From: Cyanophora paradoxa
Lineage: Eukaryota > Glaucocystophyceae > Cyanophorales > Cyanophoraceae
Assembly: GCA_004431415.1 (NCBI GenBank)
Contig: QPMI01000390.1
Span: forward strand, 1 to 21,217
Length of the DNA: 21,217 nucleotides
Direction of reading: 5' to 3'
Shown here in pieces: positions 1 through 9,954 of this stretch. The stretch's first letter is position 1. Each line of letters opens with the position of its first letter. The notes under the pieces were generated by a model that ran no database searches, was not told where the DNA came from, and saw only the letters and a list, made by a program, of their open reading frames with translations. A program made the position numbers and the translations under genes.

Positions 1-300
1 AGATGACCCCCCACCAGCAAGTCACTCAGTCGAAGGCCCCAGGTTCAGGATCTGTGACAAATCAAAGAAGATGCACCCAAATCCTCGGGGGAATATGCAC
101 AAGGTGCTAGCCTTAGGCAGATGACCACCTAAAAGAAGTCACCGTCACCCCAGAATCTCTCTGGGGAATATGCACAAGCGCTAGCCTTAGAGTGACCCAC
201 CACAGAAGTACTCAGCAAGGCAGTCATGCACAATCAGAAAGTGCTCAACCTTGGGATATGCAAGTCACTGCAGATACCCACCAGGTCCTCGTCAGGCCGT
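1..300. other. Degraded start of the array (probable low-quality contig end)
   Basis: The first two to three monomers contain many single-base losses and scrambled stretches compared with the rest of the array. Examples are GACAAATCAAAGAAG at about 56 in place of GACAAAATCAAAGAGAG, and a jumbled stretch at about 195-290. From 300 onward monomers are regular at 124 bp. The pattern resembles uncorrected long-read sequence at the end of a contig more than biological divergence, though edge-of-array decay cannot be excluded. Confidence 0.6.
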
Positions 301-3300
301 TTCCAATCAGCCACAAAATCGAAGAAAGATGCACCCCAAATCTCTCTGGGGGAATATGCACAAGATGCTTGCTTTAGGAAGATGACCCACCCACCAGCAA
401 GTCACTCAGTCGAAGGCCCCAGGTTCAGGATCTGTGACAAAATCAAAGAGAGATGCACCCCAAATCTCTCCGGGGGAATATGCACAAGGTGCTAGCCTTA
501 GGCAGATGACCCACCTAAAAGCAAGTCACTCAGTCAAAGGCCCCAGGTTTCCAATCTGCCAGAAAAAAGAAGAAAGATGCACCCCAAATCTCTCTGGGGG
601 AATATGCACAAGGCGCTAGCCTTACGAAGATGACCCACCCACCAGAAAGTCACTCAGTCGAAGGCCCCAGGTTTCCGATCCGCCACAAAATCGCAGAAAG
701 ATGCACTCCAAATCTCTCTGGGGGAATATGCACAAGGTGCTAGCCTTAGGCAGATGACCCACCCACCCGCAAGTCACTCAGTCGAAGGCCCCAAGTTCAG
801 GATCTGTGAAAAAATCAAAGAAAGATGCACCCCAAATCTCTCTGGGGGAATATGCACAAGTTGCTAGCCTTACGCAGATTACCCACCTAAATGCAAGTCA
901 CTCAGTCAAAGGCCCCAGGTTTCCTATCTGCCAGAGAAAAGAAGAAAGATGCACCCCAAATCTCTCTGGGGGAATATGCACAAGGCGCTAGCCTTAGGCA
1001 GATGAACCCACCCACCACCAAGTCACTCAATCGAAGGCCCCAGGTTCAGGATCTGTGACAAAATCAAAGAGAGATGCACCCCAAATCTCTCTGGGGGAAT
1101 ATGCACAAGGTGCTAGCCTTAGGCAGATGACCCACCTAAAAGCAAGTCACTCAGTCAAAGGCCCCAGGTTTCCAATCTGCCAGAAAAAAGAAGAAAGATG
1201 CACCCCAAATCTCTCTGGAGGAATATGCACAAGGCGCTAGCCTTAGGCAGATGACCCACCCACCAGCAAGTCACTCATCAAAGGCCCCAGGTTTCCAATC
1301 TGCCAGAAAAAAGAAGAAAGATGCACACCAAATCTCTCTGGGGGAATATGCCCAAGGCGCTAGCCTTACGAAGATGACCCACCCACCAGAAAGTCACTCA
1401 GTCGAAGGCCCCAGGTTCAGGATCTGTGAAAAAATCAAAGAAAGATGCACCCCAAATCTCTCTGGGGGAATATGCACAAGGTGCTAGCCTTAGGCAGTTG
1501 ACCCACCTAAATGCAAGTCACTCAGTCAAAGGCCCCAGGTTTCCAATCTGCCAGAAAAAAGAAGAAAGATGCACCGCAAATCTCTCTGGGGGAATATGCA
1601 CAAGGTGCTAGCTTTAGGAAGATGACCCACCCACCAGCAAGTCACTCAGTCGAAGGCCCCAGGTTTCCAATCTGCCAGAAAATAGAAAAAGGATGCACCC
1701 CAAATCTCTCTGGGGGAAAATGCACAAGGCGCTAGCCTTAGGCAGATGAACCCACCCACCACCAAGTCACTCAATCGAAGGCCCCAGGTTCAGGATCTGT
1801 GACAAAATCAAAGAGAGATGCACCCCAAATCTAACTGGGGGAATATGCACAAGGTGCTAGCCTTAGGCAGATGACCCACCTAAAAGCAAGTCACTCAGTC
1901 AAAGGCCCCAGGTTTCCAATCTGCCAGAAAAAAGAAGAAAGATGCACCCCAAATCTCTCTGGGGGAATATGCACAAGGCGCTAGCCTTAGGCAGATGACC
2001 CACCCACCGCAAGTCACTCAGTCAAAGGCCCCAGGTTTCCAATCTGCCAGAAAAAAGAAGAAAGATGCACCCCAAATCTCTCTGGGGGAATATGCCCAAG
2101 GCGCTAGCCTTACGAAGATGACCCACCCACCAGAAAGTCACTCAGTCGAAGGCCCCAGGTTCAGGATCTGTGAAAAAATCAAAGAAAGATGCACCCCAAA
2201 TCTCTCTGGGGGAATATGCACAAGGTGCTAGCCTTAGGCAGTTGACCCAACTATATGCAAGTCACTCAGTCAAAGGCCCCAGGTTTCCAATCTGCCAGAA
2301 AAAGAAGAAAGATGCACCGCAAATCTCTCTGGGGGAATATGCACAAGGTGCTAGCTTTAGGAAGATGACCCACCCACCAACAAGTCACTCAGTCGAAGGC
2401 CCCAGGTTCAGGATCTGTGACAAAATCAAAGAGAGATGCACCCCAAATCTCTCTGGGGGAATATGCACAAGGTGCTAGCCTTAGGCAGATGACCCACCCA
2501 CCAGCAAGTCACTCAGTCGAAGGCCCCAGGTTTCCAATCTGCCAGAAAATAGAAAAAGGATGCACCCCAAATCTCTCTGGGGGAATATGCACAAGGCGCT
2601 AGCCTTAGGCAGATGAACCCACCCACCACCAAGTCACTCAATCGAAGGCCCCAGGTTCAGGATCTGTGACAAAATCAAAGAGAGATGCACCCCAAATCTC
2701 TCTGGGGGAATATGCACAAGGTGCTAGCCTTAGGCAGATTACCCACCTAAATGCAAGTCACTCAGTCAAAGGCCCAATGTTTCCTATCTGCCAGAGAAAA
2801 GAAGAAAGATGCACCCCAAATCTCTCTGGGGGAATATGCACAAGGCGCTAGCCTTAGGCAGATGAACCCACCCACCACCAAGTCACTCAATCGAAGGCCC
2901 CAGGTTCAGGATCTGTGACAAAATCAAAGAGAGATGCACCCCAAATCTCTCTGGGGGAATATGCACAAGGTGCTAGCCTTAGGCAGATGACCCACTTAAA
3001 AGCAAGTCACTCAGTCAAAGGCCCCAGGTTTCCAATCTGCCAGAAAAAAGAAGAAAGATGCACCCCAAATCTCTCTGGGGGAATATGCACAAGGCGCTAG
3101 CCTTAGGCAGATGACCCACCCACCCTCAAGTCACTCAGTCAAAGGCCCCAGGTTTCCAATCTGCCAGAAAAAAGAAGAAAGATGCACCCCAAATCTCTCT
3201 GGGGGAATATGCCCAAGGCGCTAGCCTTAGGCAGATGAACCCACCCACCACCAAGTCACTCAGTCAAAGGCCCCAGGTTTCCGATCCGCCACAAAATCGC

Positions 3301-5781
3301 AGAAAGATGCACTCCAAATCTCTCTGGGGGAATATGCACAAGGTGCTAGCCTTAGGCAGATGACCCACCCACCCGCAAGTCACTCAGTGGAAGGCCCCAA
3401 GTTCAGGATCTGTGAAAAAATCAAAGAAAGATGCACCCCAAATCTCTCTGGGGGAATATGCACAAGTTGCTAGCCTTACGCAGATTACCCACCTAAATGC
3501 AAGTCACTCAGTCAAAGGCCCCATGTTTCCTATCTGCCAGAGAAAAGAAGAAAGATGCACCCCAAATCTCTCTGGGGGAATATGCACAAGGCGCTAGCCT
3601 TAGGCAGATGAACCCACCCACCACCAAGTCACTCAATCGAAGGCCCCAGGTTCAGGATCTGTGACACAATCAAAGAGAGATGCACCCCAAATCTCTCTGG
3701 GGGAATATGCACAAGGTGCTAGCCTTAGGCAGATGACCCACCCACCAGCAAGTCACTCAATCAAAGGCCCCAGGTTTCCAATCTGCCAGAAAAAAGAAGA
3801 AAGATGCACCGCAAATCTCTCTGGGGGAATATGCACAAGTAGCCTTAGGCAGATGACCCACCTAAATGCAAGTCACTCAGTCAACGGCCCCAGGTTTCCA
3901 ATCTGCCAGAAAAAAGAAGAAAGATGCACCCCAAATCTCTCTGGGGGAATATGCCCAAGGCGCTAGCCTTAGGAAGATGACCCACCCACCAGCAAGTCAC
4001 TCAATCGAAGGCCCCAGGTTCAGGATCTGTGACAAAATCAAAGAGAGATGCACCCCAAATCTCTCTGGGGGAATATGCACAAGGTGCTAGCCTTAGGCAG
4101 ATGACCCACCTAAAAGCAAGTCACTCAGTCAAAGGCCCCAGGTTTCCAATCTGCCAGAAAAAAGAAGAAAGATGCACCCCAAATCTCTCTGGGGGAATAT
4201 GCACAAGGCGCTAGCCTTAGGCAGATGACCCACCCACCAGCAAGTCACTCAGTCAAAGGCCCCAGGTTTCCAATCTGCCAGAAAAAAGAAGAAAGATGCA
4301 CACCAAATCTCTCTGGGGGAATATGCCCAAGGCGCTAGCCTTACGAAGATGACCCACCCACCAGAAAGTCACTCAGTCGAAGGCCCCAGGTTCAGGATCT
4401 GTGAAAAAATCAAAGAAAGATGCACCCCAAATCTCTCTGGGGGAATATGCACAAGGTGCTAGCCTTAGGCAGATGACCCACCCACCAGCAAGTCACTCAG
4501 TCGAAGGCCCCAGGTTTCCAATCAGCCACAAAATCGAAGAAAGATGCACCCCAAATCTCTCTGGGGGAATATGCACAAGGTGCTAGCCTTAGGAAGATGA
4601 CCCACCCACCAGCAAGTCACTCAGTCGAAGGCCCCAGGTTCAGGATCTGTGACAAAATCAAAGAGAGATGCACCCCAAATCTCTCTGGGGGAATATGCAC
4701 AAGGCGCTAGCCTTAGGCAGATGACCCACCCACCCGCAAGTCACTCAGTCAAAGGCCCCAGGTTTCCAATCTGCCAGAAAAAAGAAGAAAGATGCACCCC
4801 AAATCTCTTTGGGGAATATGCCCAAGGCGCTAGCCTTAGGAAGATGACCCACCCACCAGCAAGTCACCCAGTCAAAGGCCCCAGGTTTCTCATCTGCCAC
4901 AAAATCGCAGAAAGATGCACCCCAAATCTCTCTGGGGGAATATGCACAAGTTGCAAGCCTTAGGCAGATGACCCACCCACCCGCAAGTCACTCAGTCAAA
5001 GGCCCCAGGTTTCCAATCTGCCAGAAAAAAGAAGAAAGATGCACCCCAAATCTCTTTGGGGGAATATGCCCAAGGCGCTAGCCTTAGGCAGATGCCCCAC
5101 CCACCCGCAAGTCACTCAGTCGAAGGCGCCAGGTTTCTGATCTGCCACAAAATAGAAGGATGCACCCCAAATCTCTCTGGGGGAATATGCACAGGGCGCT
5201 AGCCTTAGGCAGGTGAACCCACCCAACAGCAAGTCACTCAGTCGGAGGCCCCAGGTTTCTGATCTGTCAAAAAATAGACAATGGATGCTTCCCAAATCTC
5301 TCCGGGGAATATGCACAAGGCGCTAGCCTTAGGAAGATGAACCCACCCACCAGCACAGCAATCAGTTGAAGGCCGCAGGTTTCCGATCCACCACAAAATT
5401 GAAGACAAATGCACCCCAAATTTCTCTGGGGGAATATGAATAAGGCGCTAGCATAAGGAAGATGAACTCACCCACCAGCAAGCCACTCAGTCAAAGGCCC
5501 CAGGTTTCCGATCCCCCACAAAATAGGAGAAAGATGCATCCGAAATCTCTCTGGGGGAATATGCACAAGGCGCTAGCCTTAGGCAGATGGCCTACCCACC
5601 GGCAAATCACTCAGTTGGAGGCCCCAGGTTTCTGATCTGTCAAGAAATAGAAGATGGATGCTTCCCAAATCTCTCGGGGGGAATATGCACAAGGCGCTAG
5701 CCTTAGGAAGATGAACCCACCCACCAGCAAGTCAATCAGTCGAAGGCAGCAGGTTTCTGATCTGTGACAAAAAAGAAGAAA

Positions 5782-5849
5782 GATGCACCCCAAATCTCAC
5801 TGGGGGAATATGCACAAGGCGCTAGAAAGTCGCCAGAAAATACAAGAAA
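5782..5849 (+). repeat. Truncated 68-bp satellite monomer (copy 1)
   Basis: The distance between successive GATGCACC boxes here is 68 instead of 124. The monomer runs from the box through GCGCTAG and then straight into AAAGTCGCCAGAAAATAC, so roughly 56 bp of the CTTAGG/ACCCACCC/CCCCAGG part are missing. The same short form recurs 566 bp later, so the deletion happened before the block duplicated. Confidence 0.85.
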
Positions 5850-6347
5850 GATGCACCCCAAATCTCTCTGGGGGAATATGCACAAGCCCGCTAGCCTTAG
5901 GCAGATGGCCTACCCACTGGCAAATCACTCAGTCGAAGGCCGCAGGTTTCTGATCTGTGACAAAAAGAAGAAAGATGCACCCCAAATCTCTCTGGGGGAA
6001 TATGCACAAGGCGCTGGCCTTAGGAAGATGAACCCACCCACCAGCAAGCCACTCAGTCAAAGGCCCCAGGTTTCCTATCTGCCACAAAATAGAAGAAGGA
6101 TGCACCCCAAATCTCTCTGGGGGAATATGCACAAGGCGCTAGCCTTAGGCAGATGGCCAACCCACTGGCAAATCACTCAGTTGGAGGCCCCAGGTTTCTG
6201 ATCTGTCAAAAAAAAGAATATGGATGCTTCTCAAATCTCTCCGGGAGAATATGCACAAGGCGCTAGCCTTAGGAAGATGAACCCACCCACCAGCAAGTCA
6301 ATCAGTCGAAGGCCGCAGGTTTCTGATCTGTGACAAAAAAGAAGAAA

Positions 6348-6415
6348 GATGCACCCCAAATCTCTCTGGGGGAATATGCACAAGGCGCTAGCAAGTGGCC
6401 AGCAAATACAAGAAA
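6348..6415 (+). repeat. Truncated 68-bp satellite monomer (copy 2)
   Basis: This is the second copy of the 68-bp monomer, with AAGTGGCCAGCAAATAC at the deletion junction. It differs from the first copy at several bases, so the two copies have diverged or been partly converted since the 566-bp block duplicated. Confidence 0.85.
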
Positions 6416-8065
6416 GATGCACCCCAAATTTCTCTGGGGGAATATGCACAAGGCGCTAGCCTTAGGCAGATAGCCTACCCACTGGCAAATCACTCAGTCG
6501 AAGGCCGCAGGTTTCTGATCTGTGACAAAAAGAAGAAAGATGCACCCCAAATCTCTCTGGGGCAATATGCACAAGGTGCTAGCCTTAGGCAGATGAACCC
6601 ACCCACCAGCAAGCCAATCAGTCGAAGGCTCCAGGTTTCCAATCTGCCACAAAATAGAAGAAGGATGCACTCCTCATCTCTCTGGGGGAACATGCATAAG
6701 GCGTAAGCCTTAGGCAGATGGCCTACCCATCAGCAAGTCAGTCAGTGAAAGGCCCCAGGTTTCCGATCAGCCACAAAAAAGGAGAAAGATGCATCCGAAA
6801 TCTCTCTGGGGGAATATGCACAAGGCGCTAGCATTAGGAAGATGAACCCACCCACCAGCAAGCCACTCAGTCAAAGGCCCCAGGTTTCTGATCTGCCACA
6901 AAATAGAAGAAGGATGCACCCCAAATCTCTCTGGGGGAATATGCACAAGGCGCTAGCCTTAGGCAGATGACCCACCCACCAGCAAGTCACTCAGTCGAAG
7001 GCCCCAGGTTTCCAATCTGCCAGAAAATAGAAGAAGGATGCACCCCGAATCTCTCTGGGGGAATATGCACAAGGCGCTAGCCTTAGGCAGATAGCCTACC
7101 CACTGGCAAATCACTCAGTCAAAGGCCCCAGGTTTCCGATCAGCCACAAAAAAGGAGAAAGATGCATCCGAAAACTCTCTGGGGGAATATGCACAGGGGG
7201 CTAGCATTAGGAAGATGAACCCACCCACCAGCAAGCCACTCAGTCAAAGGCCCCAGGTTTCTGATCTGCCACAAAATAGAAGAAGGATGCACCCCAAATC
7301 TCTCTGGGGGAATATGCACAGGGCGCTAGCCTTAGGCAGATGAACCCACCCAACAGCAAGTCACTCAGTCGGAGGCCCCAGGTTTCTGATCTGTCAAAAA
7401 ATAGACAATGGATGCTTCCCAAATCTCTCCGGGGAATATGCACAAGGCGCTAGCCTTAGGCAGATGCCCCATCCACCAGCAAGTCACTCAGTCAAAGGCC
7501 CCAGGTTTCCGATCTGCCACAAAATAGAAGAAGGATGCACTTCAAATCTCTTTGGGGAATATGCACAAGGCGCTAGCCTTAGGCAGATGACCCACCCACC
7601 AGCAAGTCACTCAGTCGAAGGCCCCAGGTTTCCGATCTGCCACAAAATAGAAGAAAGATGCACTTCAAATCTCTCTGGGGGAATATGCACAAGGCGCTAG
7701 CGTTACGCAGATGACCCTCCCAAAAGCAAGACACTCAGTTAAAGGCCCCAGGTTTCCGATCTGCCAGAAAATAGAAGAAAGATGCACCCCAAATCTCTTT
7801 GGGGGAATATGCACAAGGCGCTAGCCTTAGGCAGATGACCCACCCACCAGCAAGTCACTCAGTTGAAGGCCCCAGGTTTCCGATCTGCCACAAAATAGAA
7901 GAAGGATGCTCCCGAAATCTCTCTTGGGGAATATGCACAAGGCACTAGCCTTAGGCTGATGACCCACCCACCAGCAAGTCACTCAGTCAAAGGCTCCAGG
8001 TTTCCGATCTGCCACAAAATAGAAGAAGGATGCACCCCAAATCTCTTTCGGGAAATATGCACAAG

Positions 8066-8296
8066 GCCTCGATTTGATCCAGCCGGGACACTTCACCTGC
8101 ATTACCACGGCCCGCGAGCACTTCCTTAAGCTTGGTTTCGTATAGATATTGATTCAAATAACTTAGGTACCGGAGCTCGCAGGCAGCAGAGCATTGGAAC
8201 TGCTCCTGCATTACAGGATCTGCTGGCTGAGGCCTGAATTGCATGATCATGTTTTTTCTGATTGACACGGCGCGAATCACCCACTGAGAACTTCAT
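8066..8296 (-). pseudogene. Left-arm copy of an unrecognised small gene, truncated at the satellite
   Basis: Reading leftward from the ATG at 8294-8296, the frame begins MKFSVGDSRRVNQKK. After what looks like a single-base shift near an A-run (about 8250-8256), a second frame continues as QPADPVMQEQFQ and on to LAGRGNAGE and LDQIEA, where the satellite begins. The plus-strand right arm encodes closely matching peptides in the same order (MKLLVSDSHPV, EIQEWFQ, LAGRGNAGG, LDQIEA), which is the main evidence that this was protein-coding. No known family is recognised. It is frameshifted and cut off, so it is a remnant. Confidence 0.5.
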
Positions 8297-8333
8297 ATTC
8301 GGAAAGAGCACCCTTCAATTAGTCTATGTACTA

Positions 8334-8469
8334 ATTTATAGCTTCAGAGCACGTTCCGGGAATGAGAAACTCTGCCCATAAACTCAAAACAGCATCATGA
8401 GTTCACGAGTTTGATCATCATGATTGCAAATGCCACGAAGCAAGGCGCGTTCCCGGAACAAGTTATAAA
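8334..8469. promoter_or_regulatory. Possible shared divergent promoter in the palindrome centre
   Basis: The interval between the two head-to-head ATGs (8297-8515) is AT-richer than its surroundings. It holds a TATAAA on the minus strand (plus 8335-8340), about 40 bp before the left ATG. A second TATAAA lies on the plus strand (8464-8469), about 45 bp before the right ATG. Each side also has a GTTCC-CGGAAC-like element (8353-8361 and 8451-8459). The 22-bp perfect block that includes both ATGs suggests selection or conversion at the starts. Promoter function is inferred from position only. Confidence 0.3.
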
Positions 8470-8515
8470 GCTGGAAATTTGTATACAGGGTATATTGAAG
8501 CTGCTCTTTCCGAAT

Positions 8516-9061
8516 ATGAAGTTGTTAGTTAGTGATTCGCACCCTGTCGACCGCAAGCACTAATCCAGCCAGCAGGTTCCGTATGATGAGATACAGGAGT
8601 GGTTCCAGGTCTCTACACATGATGGGCTCCGGTCCAAAAACCATCCATATTATAGTTCACAAGATGCAAGGCTTAAACGAGGCCTCGCGGGCCGTGGTAA
8701 TGCAGGCGGGGATCCCCCACTGGATCAAATCGAGGCAGATCCCGAGCGCGGCTGGATCGGCGACTCTCTGTTCGAATATCAAATAGTACACACTCTACAC
8801 GACATCTACGCCTACCGACGCGCGCCAGGCGGAAAGGGCCTACGAGCTCCTGCTGATCCCAAGGCCCCCCCTAACCAGTTGCTGCCGCCGCGCTCCGCTG
8901 GAACCGCGGCGCCGGGCGCCGCGCTCCGCGCCCGGATAGCCGCACTCAAGGAGCGCACGCCGCGCGCCACGGAGCCGCCCGCCAGCGAGACCGCGCCCTG
9001 GGCGGCCACATCCAGAGAGGCGGGGCCGGCGGCGCCGAGGGCTGCCCGGCGGAAGATCTGA
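8516..9061 (+). pseudogene. Right-arm copy of the same unrecognised gene, one in-frame TAA
   Basis: The ATG at 8516 opens a frame starting MKLLVSDSHPVDRKH, meets TAA at 8561-8563, then stays open in the same frame to a TGA at 9062. Recognisable stretches after the stop are QQVPYDEIQEWFQV, LAGRGNAGG, LDQIEADPERGW and FEYQIVHTLHDIYAYRR. Peptides up to LDQIEA match the left-arm copy; the part beyond has no counterpart there. The last ~60 residues, from about 8880, are Ala/Pro/Arg-rich and overlap an equally open antisense frame, so the true C-terminus is uncertain. Function is unknown. The single stop suggests a young lesion, a sequencing error or a missed intron. Stop-codon reassignment is unlikely because the neighbouring LINE frames end on ordinary stops. 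Confidence 0.5.
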
Positions 9062-9130
9062 TCCTGAGCGGCGTTTTCGTGAGCACTCAGGGCATAGATC
9101 CAGGCGGCGCGCAGCGACTCGGGCGAGGAC
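8812..9130 (-). CDS. Possible uncharacterised coding remnant, antisense to the right-arm gene
   Basis: A minus-strand frame is open from beyond 9130 to a TAG at 8812-8814 and includes ESLRAAWIYALSAHENA, DQIFRRAALGAAG and VAAQGAVSLAGG. Up to about 8870 it shows high third-position GC and a balanced, helix-like composition; after that the codon pattern decays. It uses the same third positions as the plus-strand frame across it, so one of the two is a shadow of the other, and the sequence does not settle which. The upstream part is low-complexity and has no clear ATG (a GTG at 9009 is the only local candidate). No family recognised. Confidence 0.25.
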
Positions 9131-9448
9131 GCACGGGCGCGGCCGCGGGACCGAGAATGCGCGGCGGTGTTCGACCCGCGGGCACCCCGGCTGCCTGCGC
9201 GGGCCGTGAGCGTTCTCGTCGGAGTCCGTGCATCTCAGAAAGAGCTTCTGCGCGACAGGCGGCGGGCTGGTCCGCACCTGGCGCTCGGCGTTCGACTTCT
9301 CCCGAGGCCGGTCGCGGCGCAGGTGCGTGGGTGGCCGCGGAGACACTAGCTACGAGAGCTCCGGAGATCTCCGACGACAGTGCCGCTCGCTGGACGCGTG
9401 CCGCCCTCGCGTGTCGGCCGCATGCGCGGGCTTGCCGCCGCCGGGGCG

Positions 9449-9954
9449 CTAGGCAAAGGCGCAGCTGTAGCTAGCTAGTGCTGAGCGCGCGGCTCTGCAT
9501 CTCGCAGCGCTCCTAGCTAGTGGGCCTGCGACTTCGCCGCGCGGCTGCCGCCGTGCATGCACGTAGCCCTGTTCCAGGTTGCTAGCCTGCAGCAGGCCTA
9601 GCCCACGCTAATGAATTCGCACACACCGAGACAAATGGCTAGAGATATAACTGAGGTGTCCATCTGTGTCAAGTCGAGAGATGAGCCTACGGGACTAAGC
9701 CTTTCGGACATCGGACCGGGTGGAGCTCGGATATGAAAGTAACTGAAGACGCTACCCCGGGAACTAAGTCTAGCCTAGTAGTAGAGCTGCAGCACAGGAA
9801 AGATCCTACGCGGGAGAGGGAGTGGCTACCCGGGGACGAGAGTAGAAATCAGAGGTGGGCAGCGAAGTGAGCTGCAGCTGTAGCTAGCTCTATGCCTAGT
9901 AGGCTAGGGCCTCCGAGAAGGCGCACTATAATCTAGCCACTCTGTACACGCTAG
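9449..9954. other. CTAG-rich cluster
   Basis: Fifteen CTAG tetramers start at 9449, 9471, 9475, 9513, 9517, 9582, 9598, 9639, 9770, 9775, 9884, 9896, 9904, 9933 and 9951. About two would be expected by chance in 506 bp. Several sit in GCTAGC or CTAGCTAG contexts. The region has no convincing ORF. Its role is unknown; it could be a structured 3' region of the LINE transcript, or a decayed simple repeat. Confidence 0.7.

Larger units (their letters stand above)
5583..6713 (+). repeat. 566-bp higher-order repeat, two tandem copies
   Basis: Unit one (5583-6148) and unit two (6149-6713) each hold the same ordered set: a monomer with GGCAAATCACTCAGTTGGAGG, a monomer with AGTCAATCAGTCGAAGG, a 68-bp short monomer, a monomer with GGCAAATCACTCAGTCGAAGG-type spacing and the GGCCGCAGG variant, and a monomer with AGCCA(C/A)TCAGTC. 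Four full monomers plus the short one account for 564 of the 566 bases. The matching order of distinct variants shows that the block was duplicated as a unit, as in satellite higher-order repeats formed by unequal exchange. Confidence 0.8.
1..8066 (+). repeat. Left satellite array, 124-bp monomer, head-to-tail
   Basis: The GATGCACC box recurs at 328, 452, 576 and 700, giving a 124-bp period, and continues to about 8050 in one orientation. Each monomer has a well-kept half (GATGCACCCCAAATCTCTCT followed by a G-run, GAATATGCACAAGG, then GCTAGCCTTAGG) and a more variable half around CAAGTCACTCAGTC and the CCCCAGGTTT box. Two alternative forms of the variable half, one with CAGGATCTGTGACAAAATC and one with CCAATCTGCCAGAAAA, tend to alternate before about 5.1 kb. 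After that, forms with TTTCTGATCTG and CCACAAAATAG dominate. Since 124 is not a multiple of three, the short ORFs running through it are chance frames. Its size and homogeneity fit centromeric, subtelomeric or other heterochromatic satellite; which one is not shown by the sequence. Confidence 0.97.
8066..8736. repeat. Diverged 671-bp palindrome (long inverted repeat)
   Basis: The arms are symmetric about roughly 8402-8409. Perfectly complementary blocks are 8066-8082 with 8720-8736 (17 bp), 8096-8118 with 8684-8706 (23 bp), 8272-8280 with 8532-8540 (9 bp), 8289-8310 with 8502-8523 (22 bp), 8353-8361 with 8451-8459 (9 bp) and 8394-8400 with 8418-8424 (7 bp). Similarity is weaker between the blocks, with small indels. 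The outer left end falls on the satellite junction, whereas the right arm runs on into unique sequence. An old inverted duplication or a foldback-type element would both look like this. There are no obvious terminal transposase signals, so I do not class it as a transposon. Confidence 0.85.

Noticed and set aside
192-4963. Series of 61- to 104-codon ORFs with near-identical peptides (KDAPQISLGEYAQ and similar)
   Set aside because: They are chance frames through the 124-bp satellite. The same DNA gives equally long ORFs in several frames and on the minus strand, and the monomer length is not a multiple of three.
1-8066. CRISPR-like regular repeats
   Set aside because: Whole 124-bp monomers repeat with graded divergence; there are no short constant repeats separated by unique spacers and no cas genes.
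8561-8563. Reassigned stop codon (TAA read as an amino acid)
   Set aside because: The LINE ends on a TAA exactly after its C-terminal domain and its long frames contain no internal TAA or TAG, so the standard code is adequate.
8066-8736. Palindrome as a terminal-inverted-repeat transposon or MITE
   Set aside because: No flanking target duplication is visible, the left edge is satellite and the right arm continues as an open frame. Coding similarity between the arms explains the symmetry better.
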